Shown: one piece after another, positions 26,735 through 36,604 of the stretch | Layout of the letters: each line of letters starts with the position of its first letter | Numbering within the stretch: position 1 is the stretch's first letter | Assembly: GCF_900496965.1 (NCBI RefSeq) | Contig: NZ_UFQB01000001.1 | Span: 124,001-188,000 of the forward strand | Direction: 5' to 3' | Source: Achromobacter agilis | GTDB taxonomy: Bacteria; Pseudomonadota; Gammaproteobacteria; Burkholderiales; Burkholderiaceae_B | Length of the DNA stretch: 64,000 nt | The notes under the pieces: model-generated | Database searches by the model: none | What the model saw: the letters and a program-made list of their open reading frames with translations, nothing else | What the model was told of the DNA's origin: nothing | Translations under genes and position numbers: made by a program

Positions 26735-28309
26735 TCAGGCGCGCACGGCGGCGCGCACAGGATCGGCCGCGGCGCTGCCCGGCGCCGGCCCATCGGATTT
26801 CGGTCCGGCCTTGACGGCATGCAGCATGACCTTCACGCCGATGATCAGCAACGCCGTATACAGCACCAGGAAGATCGACAGGCTGATGACCAGGTCGACG
26901 ATCGTCAGGCCCGACGCCGCATAGTAGGTGGGCAGCACGCCTTCGATCACCCAAGGCTGGCGGCCGTACTCGGCCACGAACCAGCCGCTTTCGATGGCCA
27001 CCCACGGCAGGGGCAAGCTCCACAGCGCCACCTTGAGCAAGCCGCGCCGGCTGTCCAGGCGGCCGCGCGAGGCCAACCAGAAGGCCACGCCGAAGAACAG
27101 GATCAGGTACATGCCCACCGCCACCATGATGCGGAACGCCCAGAACAGCGGCGCCACGTTGGGCACGGTATCCACCGCCGCCTTCTTGATATCGGCCTCG
27201 GTGACCTTGCTCATGTCGGGCTGGTAGCGCTTGACCAGGAGGGCGTACCCCAGGTCGGGCCAGGTTCGGTCGAACACCATGCGCGCGTCCACGTCCTTGG
27301 GATTGGCGCGGATCTTCTGCAGGGCGTCATAGGCCACCATGCCGTCGCGGATACGGTTCTCGGCGCGCAAGATCAGGTCGTCGATGCCCAGCAGCGGCGT
27401 TGTCAGCGAACGCGTGCCGATGATGCCCATGACGTAGGGGATCTCGATCGCGAAATCGTTCTTGCGCTCTGCCTGGTTGGGGATGGCGATCAGGTTGAAG
27501 GACGCGGGCGCCGGCTCGGTGTGCCACATGGACTCGATGGCCGCGATCTTCATCTTCTGGTGTTCGGTGGTGAGGTAGCCACTTTCGTCGCCCAGGACGA
27601 CGACAGACAGCGCCGACGCCAGGCCGAAACTGGCCGCGACCGCCATCGAACGCTTGGCCAGGTCGATATGGCGGCCCTTCAGCAGGTACCACGCGCTGAT
27701 CGACATGACGAACATGGCGCCGGCGACATACCCCGCGCTGACCGTGTGCACGAACTTGGCCTGGGCCACCGGATTGAAGATTACCGCGGCGAAGTCGGTC
27801 ATTTCCATGCGCATGGTGTCGGGATTGAAGATCGACCCGACCGGATTCTGCATCCAGCCGTTGGCGATCAGGATCCACAGCGCCGAGAAGTTGGTGCCGA
27901 AAGCCACCAGCCAGGTCACCGCCAGGTGGCTGACCTTGGACATACGGTTCCAGCCGAAGAAGAACAGGCCGACGAAGGTGGCTTCCAGGAAGAAGGCCAT
28001 CAGCCCTTCGAGCGCCAGCGGCGCGCCGAAGATGTCGCCCACGTAGTGGCTGTAGTAGGACCAGTTCATGCCGAACTGGAATTCCATCACGACGCCGGTG
28101 GCCACTCCAAGCGCGAAGTTGATACCGAAGAGCGTGCCCCAGAACATGGTCATCCGCTTCCAGATGGGGCGGCCGGTCATGACATACACGCTCTCCATGA
28201 TGGCCAGGATGAACGACAGGCCGAGCGTGAGCGGGACAAACAGGAAGTGATAAAGCGCGGTCGCGGCAAACTGAAATCGCGACAGGTTGACGACGTCGAG
28301 ATCAATCAT
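26735..28309 (-). CDS. cydA: Cytochrome bd quinol oxidase subunit I
   Basis: A 524-residue CydA. It starts MIDLDVVNLSRFQFAATALYHF, which includes the haem-binding His near 19. The GDESGY motif begins the quinol-binding Q-loop. The loop is long (to about residue 390, ending PNVAPLFWAFRIMVAVGM, with a haem-ligand Met), so this is the E. coli-like long-Q-loop type. Haem groups b558, b595 and d sit here. It is the first structural gene of cydABXDC. About 127 bases separate it from the upstream regulator gene. Confidence 0.96.
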   Translation of the reverse strand: MIDLDVVNLSRFQFAATALYHFLFVPLTLGLSFILAIMESVYVMTGRPIWKRMTMFWGTLFGINFALGVATGVVMEFQFGMNWSYYSHYVGDIFGAPLALEGLMAFFLEATFVGLFFFGWNRMSKVSHLAVTWLVAFGTNFSALWILIANGWMQNPVGSIFNPDTMRMEMTDFAAVIFNPVAQAKFVHTVSAGYVAGAMFVMSISAWYLLKGRHIDLAKRSMAVAASFGLASALSVVVLGDESGYLTTEHQKMKIAAIESMWHTEPAPASFNLIAIPNQAERKNDFAIEIPYVMGIIGTRSLTTPLLGIDDLILRAENRIRDGMVAYDALQKIRANPKDVDARMVFDRTWPDLGYALLVKRYQPDMSKVTEADIKKAAVDTVPNVAPLFWAFRIMVAVGMYLILFFGVAFWLASRGRLDSRRGLLKVALWSLPLPWVAIESGWFVAEYGRQPWVIEGVLPTYYAASGLTIVDLVISLSIFLVLYTALLIIGVKVMLHAVKAGPKSDGPAPGSAAADPVRAAVRA

Positions 28310-28398
28310 TGGGGCGCTCCCAAGCAATCGAGGTGCCGCGGCAACCGGCATGGTTCCCAGGCCGTCTCTCGCGCCATGTTACGGGCGTTGGATACAAC

Positions 28399-28418
28399 TT
28401 CATAGAGGTTTCCTGAAA
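28399..28418. promoter_or_regulatory. Possible second operator before cydA
   Basis: TTCCTGAAA at 28410-28418 is identical to one arm of the palindrome at 29043-29062. The other arm (TTCATAGAGG) is only loosely symmetric. It lies between gbsR and cydA, about 100 bases before cydA. It may be a weaker site for the same regulator. Confidence 0.3.
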
Positions 28419-28436
28419 AAACGAGGCGGATCAAGA

Positions 28437-28982
28437 TCAGGCCTTGCCCCGCAATTTGCCGGCGAAGCCCAGCACCTTTTGCACTTTCGAACCCAGTTTC
28501 ATCAGGTTCTGCAGGGTTTCGGGCGGCAGTCGTTGAACCTCATCGAACCATCCGGTGGACAGTTCGATGAGCTCCAGCATTTCGTTCATGCGTTGTTGCG
28601 CGTAGGCCTCATCGGGCCCCGACGGGGGCTCCAGCAGCGTGTCCCGCAACAGGGACAGCGTGGGGTCGATTTCGCGCTTGCGCTTCTCTTCCATCAGGAT
28701 GCGGAAGATTTCCCAGACATCCTTGGGCGTCTCGAAGTAGTCGCGGCGGTCGCCGACCTGGTGGATCAGCTTGACCAGGCGCCAGGATTGCAGCTCCTTC
28801 AGCCCGAGGCTGACGTTCGAACGCGAGAAGCCCAGCGTCTCGGCGATGTCGTCGGCATTCAGGGGCTTGGGGGAGAGGAATAGCAGGGCGTAGATCTGGC
28901 CGACCGTGCGGTTCACGCCCCAGCGGCTGCCCATTTCCCCGAAATGCAGGATGAAGCGTTCGTTTTGAGGGGTGAGAGCCAT
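28437..28982 (-). CDS. GbsR/MarR-family transcriptional regulator
   Basis: A 181-residue winged-helix regulator of the GbsR/MarR type. The DNA-binding part is about residues 20-85 (GVNRTVGQIYALLFLSPKPL, then DDIAETLGFSRSNVSLGLKEL). The C-terminal helices probably dimerise. Being upstream of and on the same strand as cydABXDC, it likely controls the oxidase genes and itself through the palindrome at 29043-29062. Its signal is unknown; no Cys cluster or ligand pocket can be read from the sequence. Confidence 0.88.
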   Translation of the reverse strand: MALTPQNERFILHFGEMGSRWGVNRTVGQIYALLFLSPKPLNADDIAETLGFSRSNVSLGLKELQSWRLVKLIHQVGDRRDYFETPKDVWEIFRILMEEKRKREIDPTLSLLRDTLLEPPSGPDEAYAQQRMNEMLELIELSTGWFDEVQRLPPETLQNLMKLGSKVQKVLGFAGKLRGKA

Positions 28983-29042
28983 GATCGATCAACGCCAGCG
29001 AGGTCTGGGCAGCGGCCCGGACTGAAAAATCCAGTTACGCTG

Positions 29043-29089
29043 ATTTCAGAAATTCCTGAAATTATCGAACAAACTATGAGAAAGCGCAA
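29043..29089 (-). promoter_or_regulatory. Promoter and overlapping palindromic operator of gbsR-cydABXDC
   Basis: On the minus strand TTGCGC (29084-29089) and GATAAT (29061-29066) are separated by exactly 17 bases, so transcription should start near 29054. The near-perfect palindrome ATTTCAGAAATTCCTGAAAT (29043-29062, 18 of 20 bases symmetric) overlaps the -10 box edge and the start site. That is the classic place for a repressor. The regulator gene begins about 70 bases downstream. Confidence 0.6.
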
Positions 29090-29181
29090 ACCACATTGGC
29101 GGGAGGGGCAAGGCCGCAAGCTGCGGCGATTTCGGCCCTTGGCCGCCCGGCGCCGGCCTGCGCGATGCGCCGCGGACGAAC

Positions 29182-29215
29182 AAAAAAGGCCCCCCGCCGG
29201 AAGGCGGGAGGCCTT
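29182..29215 (-). terminator. Intrinsic terminator of purT
   Basis: On the minus strand AAGGCCTCCCGCC and GGCGGGGGGCCTT pair around TTCC (two mismatched positions), then TTTTTT. It lies 36 bases after the purT stop. Confidence 0.85.
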
Positions 29216-29250
29216 GATGGGACCCTGCGGCAGGGAACGGGAAAGGCGGC

Positions 29251-30468
29251 TCAGCCGGCCTTGACGGACACGGCGGCGGAAACCCGCTTGGCCTTGGCGC
29301 GCGCGGCCGCGACGTCTTCGGCAACGGCCAGGCCCACGCCCATGCGGCGCTTGACGAAGGATTCGGGCTTGCCGAAAAGGCGGACGTCCGTGCCCGGCTC
29401 GGCCAACGCCTCGGCCACGTTGTGGAACGAGACTGCGGCGGCCTCGACGCCGCCGTAGATGACGCTGCTGGCGCCAGGCTGGCGCAGGCTGGTATCCACC
29501 GGCAGGCCCAGCAGAGCCCGGGCGTGCAACTCGAACTCGTTCTGGACCTGGGTGATCATGGTGACCATGCCCGTGTCATGCGGGCGCGGGCTGACTTCCG
29601 AGAACCAGACCTGGTCGCCGGCCACGAAGAGCTCCACGCCGAAGATGCCCAGGCCACCCAGGTTGGAGGTGACGGCCAGCGCGATTTCCCGGGACCGCTC
29701 GAGCGCGGCCGGCGACATCGGATGCGGCTGCCAGCTTTCCACGTAGTCGCCGTCGACCTGTTTGTGGCCGATGGGTTCGCAGTAGCGGGTCTGGACCTGG
29801 CCGTCGGCGCCGCGGGCGCGCACGGTGAGCAGGGTGATTTCGTAATCGAAGCGGATGAAGCCTTCGACGATGGCGCGGCCACCGCCCACCCGGCCGCCCT
29901 CCTGGGCGTAGCGCCAGGCGGAAGCGATGTCGTCGGCGTTCTTGATCAGGGATTGCCCCTTGCCCGAGGAGGACATGACCGGCTTGATGACGCAGGGATA
30001 GCCGATACCGCCGTCGATGGCCTGGCGCAACGCTTCTTCCGTGTCGACGAAACAATAGGGCGAAGTGGGCAGCCCCAGGGTTTCCGCCGCCAGGCGGCGG
30101 ATGCCCTCGCGGTTCATGGTCAGCTGGGCGGCGCGGGCCGTGGGCGTCACCCGCGCCACGCCGGCCGCTTCCAGGTCCACGAGCAAATTGGTGGCAATGG
30201 CTTCGATTTCGGGGACAATAACGTGCGGCCGCTCCTGGTCGATGACTTTGCGCAGGGCCTCCGGGTCCGTCATCGAGACCACATGCGCCCGATGCGCCAC
30301 CTGGTGGCCCGGGGCGTCGGCGTACCGATCCACCGCAATGACTTCCACGCCCAGCCGCTGCAGGGCGATGATGACCTCTTTGCCCAGTTCGCCCGAACCA
30401 AGCAGCATGACTCGGGTGGCCAGGGGAGACAAGGGCGTGCCAAGAACGGGGCTGGGAATGCTGGACAT
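29251..30468 (-). CDS. purT: Formate-dependent phosphoribosylglycinamide formyltransferase
   Basis: A 405-residue ATP-grasp enzyme of purine synthesis that formylates GAR using formate and ATP, an alternative to PurN. The N-terminal domain has [13 protein letters not shown] and [14 protein letters not shown]. The ATP-grasp core has [14 protein letters not shown] and [16 protein letters not shown] (metal site). [19 protein letters not shown] ends the core. I chose ATG 30468 ([14 protein letters not shown]). The in-frame upstream codons run into the kdsD promoter region. It is divergent from kdsD. Confidence 0.95.
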   Translation of the reverse strand: MSSIPSPVLGTPLSPLATRVMLLGSGELGKEVIIALQRLGVEVIAVDRYADAPGHQVAHRAHVVSMTDPEALRKVIDQERPHVIVPEIEAIATNLLVDLEAAGVARVTPTARAAQLTMNREGIRRLAAETLGLPTSPYCFVDTEEALRQAIDGGIGYPCVIKPVMSSSGKGQSLIKNADDIASAWRYAQEGGRVGGGRAIVEGFIRFDYEITLLTVRARGADGQVQTRYCEPIGHKQVDGDYVESWQPHPMSPAALERSREIALAVTSNLGGLGIFGVELFVAGDQVWFSEVSPRPHDTGMVTMITQVQNEFELHARALLGLPVDTSLRQPGASSVIYGGVEAAAVSFHNVAEALAEPGTDVRLFGKPESFVKRRMGVGLAVAEDVAAARAKAKRVSAAVSVKAG

Positions 30469-30572
30469 GGGACGAACCTGGAAAGGGAGTTTGAAATCCG
30501 TTGAAAAGAGCCGCCAGGATGCCATACCCCCCTGCCCGGGGCAAACCCGCATACTGATATTAAAATCCGTCC

Positions 30573-31562
30573 ATGACTGACCATCCCACAACATCGTCCG
30601 AGACCGCGCTGGCATCTGCGCGCAGAACGCTGCAAATCGAAAGCCAGGGGCTGCAGGACCTGTCCGCCCGGCTGGACGACAGCTTCACGCATGCCGTCGC
30701 CATGCTGCTGGCCTGTCGCGGCCGCGTGGTGGTCAGCGGAATCGGCAAAACCGGCCACATCGCGCGCAAGATCGCCGCGACGCTGGCCTCGACCGGCACG
30801 CCTGCCTTCTTCCTGCACGCCGCCGAAGCCGTCCACGGCGACCTGGGCATGATCACCCGGGACGACGTGATCATCGCCATTTCCTATTCGGGCTCCGGCC
30901 AGGAACTGCTGACCGTCCTGCCGGTCGCCCGCCGGATGGGCGCGCGGCTGATCGCCATGACCGGCAATCCGCAATCCGAGCTGGCCCTGCTGGCCGACGT
31001 CCACCTGGACGCCAGCGTGGCCCAGGAGGCCTGCCCGCTGAACCTGGCCCCCACGGCCAGCACCACCGCCGCGCTCGCCCTGGGCGATGCGCTGGCCGTC
31101 GCCTGCCTGGAAGCGCGGGGATTCGGCCCGCAGGATTTCGCGCGCTCGCATCCGGGCGGTGCCCTGGGCCGCCGCCTGCTGACCCACGTGCGCGACGTGA
31201 TGCGCCAAGGCGACGCCCTGCCCATCGTGATGGCCGGCACGCCGGTCTCGCAGGCGCTCGAGGTCATGTCCGCCAAAGGCATGGGCATGACGGTCGTAAC
31301 CGACGCGCAGCACCGCCCGCTGGGTATATTCACCGATGGCGACTTGCGCCGCCTGATCGCCCGGCACGGCGACATCCGCAGCCTGACCGTGGAGTCGGGC
31401 ATGACACGCTCGCCGCGCAGCATCAACCCCGACGCGCTGGCGGTCGAGGCCGCCCAGCAAATGGACGAACAACGGCTCAACCACATGCTGGTGCTGGACA
31501 ACGACGGCGCCCTGCTCGGCGCCCTCCACATGCATGATTTGATGGCCGCTAAAGTGGTATGA
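30573..31562 (+). CDS. kdsD: Arabinose-5-phosphate isomerase
   Basis: A 329-residue KdsD/KpsF protein that converts ribulose 5-phosphate to arabinose 5-phosphate, the first step to Kdo. The SIS domain has [20 protein letters not shown] near 52-70, SYSGSGQEL near 104 and [17 protein letters not shown] near 160. Two CBS domains follow from about residue 207 to the end. It overlaps kdsC by four bases (ATGA). It heads the kdsD-kdsC-lptC-lptA-lptB run, which joins Kdo making with LPS export. Confidence 0.95.
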   Translation: MTDHPTTSSETALASARRTLQIESQGLQDLSARLDDSFTHAVAMLLACRGRVVVSGIGKTGHIARKIAATLASTGTPAFFLHAAEAVHGDLGMITRDDVIIAISYSGSGQELLTVLPVARRMGARLIAMTGNPQSELALLADVHLDASVAQEACPLNLAPTASTTAALALGDALAVACLEARGFGPQDFARSHPGGALGRRLLTHVRDVMRQGDALPIVMAGTPVSQALEVMSAKGMGMTVVTDAQHRPLGIFTDGDLRRLIARHGDIRSLTVESGMTRSPRSINPDALAVEAAQQMDEQRLNHMLVLDNDGALLGALHMHDLMAAKVV

Positions 31563-32167
31563 CTATGACTCTTTCTGCTTCCCTGACGCATCCGGCCGAC
31601 GCGCTGGTCCTCGCCCGCATCCCCGCCAACGTGCGTGAACGCGCCGCCGCCGTGCGCCTGATGGTCTTCGACGTGGACGGCGTGCTGACCGACGGCAGCC
31701 TCTACTACGGCGAAAGCGGCGAACTGCAGAAGCGCTTCAATGCGCTGGACGGCCACGGGCTGCGCCTGTTGATGGAAGGCGGCCTGAAGGTCGCGCTGAT
31801 GACCGGCCGCTCCGGTCCGATCGTGGCGCGCCGCGCCGCCGAGCTGGGCATCGCCGAAGTCGTTCAGGGCGTGCGCGACAAGGGCGGCGCCCTGTCCGAA
31901 CTTGCGCAGCGTTCCGGTGTCCAACTGAATCAGGCCGGCTATATGGGCGATGACATCATCGACCTGCCGGCCATGCAGCGCGCCGGCTTCGCCGCCAGCG
32001 TGCCGAACGCGCCGGGCTACGTCAGCCAGGCCGCCCACTGGATATCCTCGCAACCGGGCGGCAGCGGCGCGGTGCGCGAATGCTGCGACCTGCTGCTGGC
32101 GGCCCAGGGGCGCCTCGGCGCGTTCCTGGCGGCTCCGGGCCTGCTCGGCCCGGGCGCGATCCAATGA
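31559..32167 (+). CDS. kdsC: 3-deoxy-D-manno-octulosonate 8-phosphate phosphatase
   Basis: A 202-residue cap-less HAD phosphatase that releases phosphate from Kdo-8-phosphate. The nucleophile motif is MVFDVDGVLTDG (Asp38, Asp40), followed by KRFNALDGHGLRLL and MTGRSG. The metal motif is GYMGDDIIDLPAM. The family acts as a tetramer in the cytosol. The start overlaps the kdsD stop. About 20 N-terminal residues are longer than in E. coli KdsC. A later internal start is possible, but none has a better ribosome site. Confidence 0.94.
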   Translation: MTMTLSASLTHPADALVLARIPANVRERAAAVRLMVFDVDGVLTDGSLYYGESGELQKRFNALDGHGLRLLMEGGLKVALMTGRSGPIVARRAAELGIAEVVQGVRDKGGALSELAQRSGVQLNQAGYMGDDIIDLPAMQRAGFAASVPNAPGYVSQAAHWISSQPGGSGAVRECCDLLLAAQGRLGAFLAAPGLLGPGAIQ

Positions 32168-32204
32168 CCGCCGCGATAACCAACACGCCCTTGCGGCGAA
32201 CCCG

Positions 32205-32837
32205 ATGAAAGAACGCTTTCCCTCTCTGATCGCGCTGTTCCTGCTGCTGGTGCTGGTCACCAGTTCGTGGTGGGCGGCCGACTATGCGCAGCGAGCCATC
32301 CAGGTGGACCCGCCGCGCCGCATCACCCACGAGATGGACGCCTGGTCCCGCGACTTCGTCATGCTGCGCACCGATCCCAGCGGCCGGCCCATCAACCGCC
32401 TGGAAGGCGAATACGCAGAACATTTCCCGGATGATGACTCGTACCACATCACCCAGCCGCGCGCGGTCGGCCAGCGCGAGACCAACCCCATCACGGTGGC
32501 CGTCTCGAAGACGGCCGTGATGGAGCAAGGCGGCAAGCGCATCGTCATGAACGGCGACGCGCACGTGCACCGCCAGCCGGACGCCAACAACGACATGCTG
32601 GACGTGCGCAGCCAGCAACTGATCATCCTGCCCGACGAGGACGTGGTCTACACCGACCTGCCGGCCGAGGTGCTCAAGGGCCGTTCCCGCATGAACGGCA
32701 AGGGCATGCACTACAACAACAAGACTCGCCAGCTGCAGGTTTCGGCATCGACCGATGTGGAAATTGCCGGCTCCGAAGGCAAACAGCAACGTCGGACCGA
32801 AATTCCCGCCAACAACACTAACCAGAAGAAACCATGA
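32205..32837 (+). CDS. lptC: LPS export protein LptC
   Basis: A 210-residue bitopic inner-membrane protein. One N-terminal helix (LIALFLLLVLVTSSWWA, about 8-24) anchors a periplasmic beta-jellyroll. It takes LPS from LptB2FG and hands it to LptA. Family features include LEGEYAEHFPDDDSY and the C-terminal GKGMHYNNKTRQLQVS. The reading frame is 37 bases after kdsC, and its stop overlaps lptA by four bases. Confidence 0.9.
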   Translation: MKERFPSLIALFLLLVLVTSSWWAADYAQRAIQVDPPRRITHEMDAWSRDFVMLRTDPSGRPINRLEGEYAEHFPDDDSYHITQPRAVGQRETNPITVAVSKTAVMEQGGKRIVMNGDAHVHRQPDANNDMLDVRSQQLIILPDEDVVYTDLPAEVLKGRSRMNGKGMHYNNKTRQLQVSASTDVEIAGSEGKQQRRTEIPANNTNQKKP

Positions 32838-33463
32838 CCGACCTCCGGATTCTCCTTGCCCCGACGACCCGCCTGATCGGCGCCGTCCTGCTGACGGCCT
32901 CGGCGCTTGCGCCGGCCCACGCCGCGGATCCGGCGCCCAAGGCGGCCGCGCCGGCCGAAGAGCCCAGCACGCTGATCCTGTCGGACACGCTGCACTACGA
33001 CGACGTGAAGAAGCAAAGCGTCTTCACGGGCAACGTCAACCTGACGCGCGGCCTCATGACCCTGTCGTCGGACACCCTGCAGATGAACGAGGACGCGCAA
33101 GGCAACCAGTTCGGCACCGCCACGGCCAACAAGGGCAAGGTCGTGACCATCCGCCAGGAACGTCCCGAGACCTTCGAACTCATCGAAGGCAAGGGCCTGC
33201 GCGCCGAATACGACGGCTCGAAAAGCACCTTCGACCTCATCGGCCAGGCCGTCGTGATCCGCTATGTCTGTGGGAAACCCTTCGATACCATACGCGGCGA
33301 ACGGGTGCGCTACAACGAGAAGACCGGCACGTACGAAGCCCAAGGCGGCCCCAATTCGTCCGCGGCGGGCGGCCGGGTCCGTTCAGTGGCGGAACCGCGC
33401 GCCAAATCGGACGCCGCCATCGCGGAATGCCGCAAGCAGCAAGCCACCAAGAAAGGGCGCTGA
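32834..33463 (+). CDS. lptA: LPS periplasmic bridge protein LptA
   Basis: A 209-residue periplasmic OstA-domain protein. The N-terminal signal peptide ends near AHA-ADPAP (about residue 32). The domain includes LHYDDVKKQSVFTGNVNLTRG and LQMNEDAQGNQFGTATANKG. LptA units stack into the bridge that carries LPS to LptD. It is translationally coupled to lptC and 33 bases before lptB. An unusual Ala/Pro-rich segment follows the signal peptide. Confidence 0.92.
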   Translation: MTDLRILLAPTTRLIGAVLLTASALAPAHAADPAPKAAAPAEEPSTLILSDTLHYDDVKKQSVFTGNVNLTRGLMTLSSDTLQMNEDAQGNQFGTATANKGKVVTIRQERPETFELIEGKGLRAEYDGSKSTFDLIGQAVVIRYVCGKPFDTIRGERVRYNEKTGTYEAQGGPNSSAAGGRVRSVAEPRAKSDAAIAECRKQQATKKGR

Positions 33464-33496
33464 AGCGCCCCCCATGCAACACCACTCGCAGCCACG

Positions 33497-34291
<795 letters not shown>

Positions 34292-34502
34292 CCGGCAGCT
34301 CCGGGAAGACCCCTAGGCGCGTTGATACGCCCTATGGGGCTCAGCCATAAAAATGCCATGTTCTTGCGCTAGGTCAGCTTGTTTTATCGGCCCGAGTCTA
34401 TACACTAGTACTAAACGAACCCTCTCGATCAAGGAGAACGCCTAACGAACCAGCCGCGCTCTTTTGCGCAATTTTTTTCCTCTTTTAGAAGGAGAGCACA
34501 CT

Positions 34503-34841
34503 ATGAACCTGAGCATCTGCGGTCGTCACCTCGACGTCACCCCGGCCATCCGGGAATATGTCATGAACAAACTGGCGCGAGTGCTGCGGCATTTCGATCA
34601 CGTCATCGATACCCAGGTCATGCTCTCGGTAGAGCCCCTGCGGCATAGAGCCGAAATCACTATGCGTCTAAGCGGTAAGGACATTCATTGTGAAGCTACC
34701 GATGAAAATCTCTATGCAGCCATAGATCTTCTTGCTGACAAGGTCGACCGTCAGGTCATCAAGCACAAGGACAAGGTACGAAGTCACACAGCGGAGTCCG
34801 TGAAGCGGCAAGCGGCGAATCTCTCGTCACCCCAGCAGTAA
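34503..34841 (+). CDS. hpf: Ribosome hibernation-promoting factor (short form)
   Basis: A 112-residue HPF/YfiA protein, which binds the 30S decoding centre in stationary phase and helps form 100S dimers. MNLSICGRHLDVTPAIREYVMNKLARV starts the fold over residues 1-27. ISMRLSGKD-like and CEATDENLYAAIDLLADKVDRQV segments follow. It lacks the C-terminal dimerising domain of long HPFs. AGAAGGAGAG precedes ATG 34503. Its leader carries a TATACA -10-like box at 34399-34404. Confidence 0.93.
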   Translation: MNLSICGRHLDVTPAIREYVMNKLARVLRHFDHVIDTQVMLSVEPLRHRAEITMRLSGKDIHCEATDENLYAAIDLLADKVDRQVIKHKDKVRSHTAESVKRQAANLSSPQQ

Positions 34842-35145
34842 TGCGCCTCACGATAGCTCGCCCTGCGCGACTAACGAAACAGCGATTCTAGGATCCTGCC
34901 TCAGTCCCGGTGTCCCGCTAGACCACGAGTCCAGCCGGGGCATCGGCAAACTTCCCCCTCCCCCTCTTTGTCCCCCATTCCCGGCCCCGCCGGCGAGCCT
35001 GTTCGTCCCCGATTCCAGACGTTTCCCGCGCCGCAAGGCTGCGCAGGGCGCAAGAATGCCCACAATCCGCCGCTATCGGTCTATGCTGTCGCTCTTGCCG
35101 CCCCACGGCGCGCCCACGCAGGGGACGCGCCGCAGAGGCCGATTA
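34842..35145. other. Gene-free stretch between hpf and ptsN
   Basis: About 300 bases of pyrimidine-rich, low-coding DNA. I see no gene, tRNA or clear terminator. A minus-strand segment at 34888-34926 faintly resembles a tRNA D-arm but no full cloverleaf can be drawn. Confidence 0.5.
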
Positions 35146-35179
35146 TTGCACTGCGTCATATAACCATATAATGATCCGA
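35146..35179 (+). promoter_or_regulatory. Candidate ptsN promoter abutting the start codon
   Basis: A perfect TATAAT at 35167-35172 sits 6 bases before ATG 35179, with a TTGCAC at 35146-35151 (15-base spacer, slightly short). The start of transcription would fall on or next to the ATG, so the message could be leaderless. No Shine-Dalgarno sequence precedes the ATG. Confidence 0.45.
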
Positions 35180-35634
35180 TGAATCATTTGTCGCGCATCC
35201 TACCCGCCGGCAACGTCGTGCTCGATATGCTCGCAACGAGCAAGAAACGTGCGTTCGAGCAGGCCGGCCTTCTCTTCGAAAACAACCACGGCTTGGCGCG
35301 GGCGCTCGTGTTCGACAGCCTGTTCGCCAGGGAACGCCTGGGCTCCACGGCCCTGGGGCAGGGGGTGGCCGTCCCGCACGGCCGCGTGAAGGGCCTGGAG
35401 CAGGCCATGGCGGCCTTCATCCGCCTTGCCCAGCCCATCGCCTTCGATGCGCCCGACGGACAGCCGGTTTCGATGCTGCTCTGCCTGCTGGTGCCGGAAG
35501 CGGCCACACAGCAACACCTGGACATCCTGGCCGAACTCGCCCAGCTCATGTCCAACAAGGCATTGCGCGAGGCCCTGGCCACGGAAACCGATCCGGCCAT
35601 CGTCCACAAGATGCTCACGACCGGCCAACTCTGA
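35179..35634 (+). CDS. ptsN: PTS IIA-nitrogen regulatory protein
   Basis: A 151-residue EIIA-Ntr. The phosphorylated residue is His67 in QGVAVPHGRV. LGSTALGQGVAVPHG and LLCLLVPEAATQQHLDILAELA match the fold. It is the end point of the Ntr phosphotransfer chain (PtsP-Npr) and regulates potassium transport, kinases and carbon/nitrogen balance rather than sugar uptake. hprK follows 21 bases later, as usual in betaproteobacteria. Confidence 0.93.
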   Translation: MNHLSRILPAGNVVLDMLATSKKRAFEQAGLLFENNHGLARALVFDSLFARERLGSTALGQGVAVPHGRVKGLEQAMAAFIRLAQPIAFDAPDGQPVSMLLCLLVPEAATQQHLDILAELAQLMSNKALREALATETDPAIVHKMLTTGQL

Positions 35635-35655
35635 TCTCCTCGCGGAAACGCTGCC

Positions 35656-36582
35656 ATGCTCACGGTGCAGGAACTCGTCGACGACAACGCCGACAAAATC
35701 CCCTTTAACTGGATTTCAGGCCAGGGCGCCGCGGACCGCGCGATCCCCGACGATGGCATGTCGGCCGCCGACCTCGTCGGCCACTTGAACCTCATCCACC
35801 CGTCCCGCATCCAGGTGTTCGGCCAGGAAGAGCTGGCGTACTACACCCGCTTCGACCTGCGCCGCCGCATGCACCACATGGACGAGCTGCTGATCGGCGG
35901 CGTCCCCGCCATCCTGCTGGCCGACGGCCTGACGCCGCCCCAGGACCTGATCGACCAGTGCGACCAGCACCAGGTGCCGCTCCTGTCCACGCCCGTGGCC
36001 GCCGCCCAGCTGATCGACCTGCTGCGCATCTACCTGGGCAAGAAGCTGGCGCCCACGACCACGGTGCATGGCGTCTTCCTCGACGTGCTCGGCCTGGGCG
36101 TGCTCATTACCGGCGAATCCGGCCTGGGCAAGAGCGAACTGGCGCTGGAACTGATCTCGCGCGGACACGGCCTGGTGGCCGACGACGCCGTGGAGTTCTC
36201 GCGCACCGCCCCCAACATGATCGAAGGCCACTGTCCGCAACTACTGCAGAACCTGCTGGAAGTGCGCGGCCTGGGCCTGCTCGACATCCGCACCATATTC
36301 GGCGAAACGTCCGTGCGCCGGAAGATGCGCCTCAAGCTCATCGTGCACCTGGTGCGCGCCACCGCGCAGGACAAGTTCGAGCGGCTGCCGCTGCAGGACA
36401 TCACGCAGGACATGCTGGGCCTGCCCGTGCGCAAGGTCATGCTGCAGGTTGCGGCGGGCCGCAATCTGGCGGTGCTGGTCGAAGCCGCGGTGCGCAACAC
36501 GATCCTGAAGCTGCGCGGCATCGACACGCTGGGCGAATTCATGGAGCGCCAGGCAATGGCGATCCTGCAAAGCAGCAAGTAA
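35656..36582 (+). CDS. hprK: HPr kinase/phosphorylase
   Basis: A 308-residue HprK. The N-terminal domain is about 1-128 and the kinase core follows. HPr-K motifs are His138 in TVHGV, P-loop GESGLGKS (153-160), [12 protein letters not shown] and the signature [16 protein letters not shown]. It adds or removes phosphate on Ser46 of HPr. In proteobacteria with an incomplete PTS it is linked to ptsN and rapZ. Here rapZ is separated from it by three foreign-looking genes. Confidence 0.95.
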   Translation: MLTVQELVDDNADKIPFNWISGQGAADRAIPDDGMSAADLVGHLNLIHPSRIQVFGQEELAYYTRFDLRRRMHHMDELLIGGVPAILLADGLTPPQDLIDQCDQHQVPLLSTPVAAAQLIDLLRIYLGKKLAPTTTVHGVFLDVLGLGVLITGESGLGKSELALELISRGHGLVADDAVEFSRTAPNMIEGHCPQLLQNLLEVRGLGLLDIRTIFGETSVRRKMRLKLIVHLVRATAQDKFERLPLQDITQDMLGLPVRKVMLQVAAGRNLAVLVEAAVRNTILKLRGIDTLGEFMERQAMAILQSSK

Positions 36583-36604
36583 ACGCGTGTCGCCCGGCGA
36601 CGCC

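Noticed and set aside
34888-34926. tRNA-Glu-like D-arm on the minus strand (GTGGTCTAGCGGGACACCG)
   Set aside because: No acceptor stem, T-arm or GGTTCGAATCC motif could be found at the right distances.
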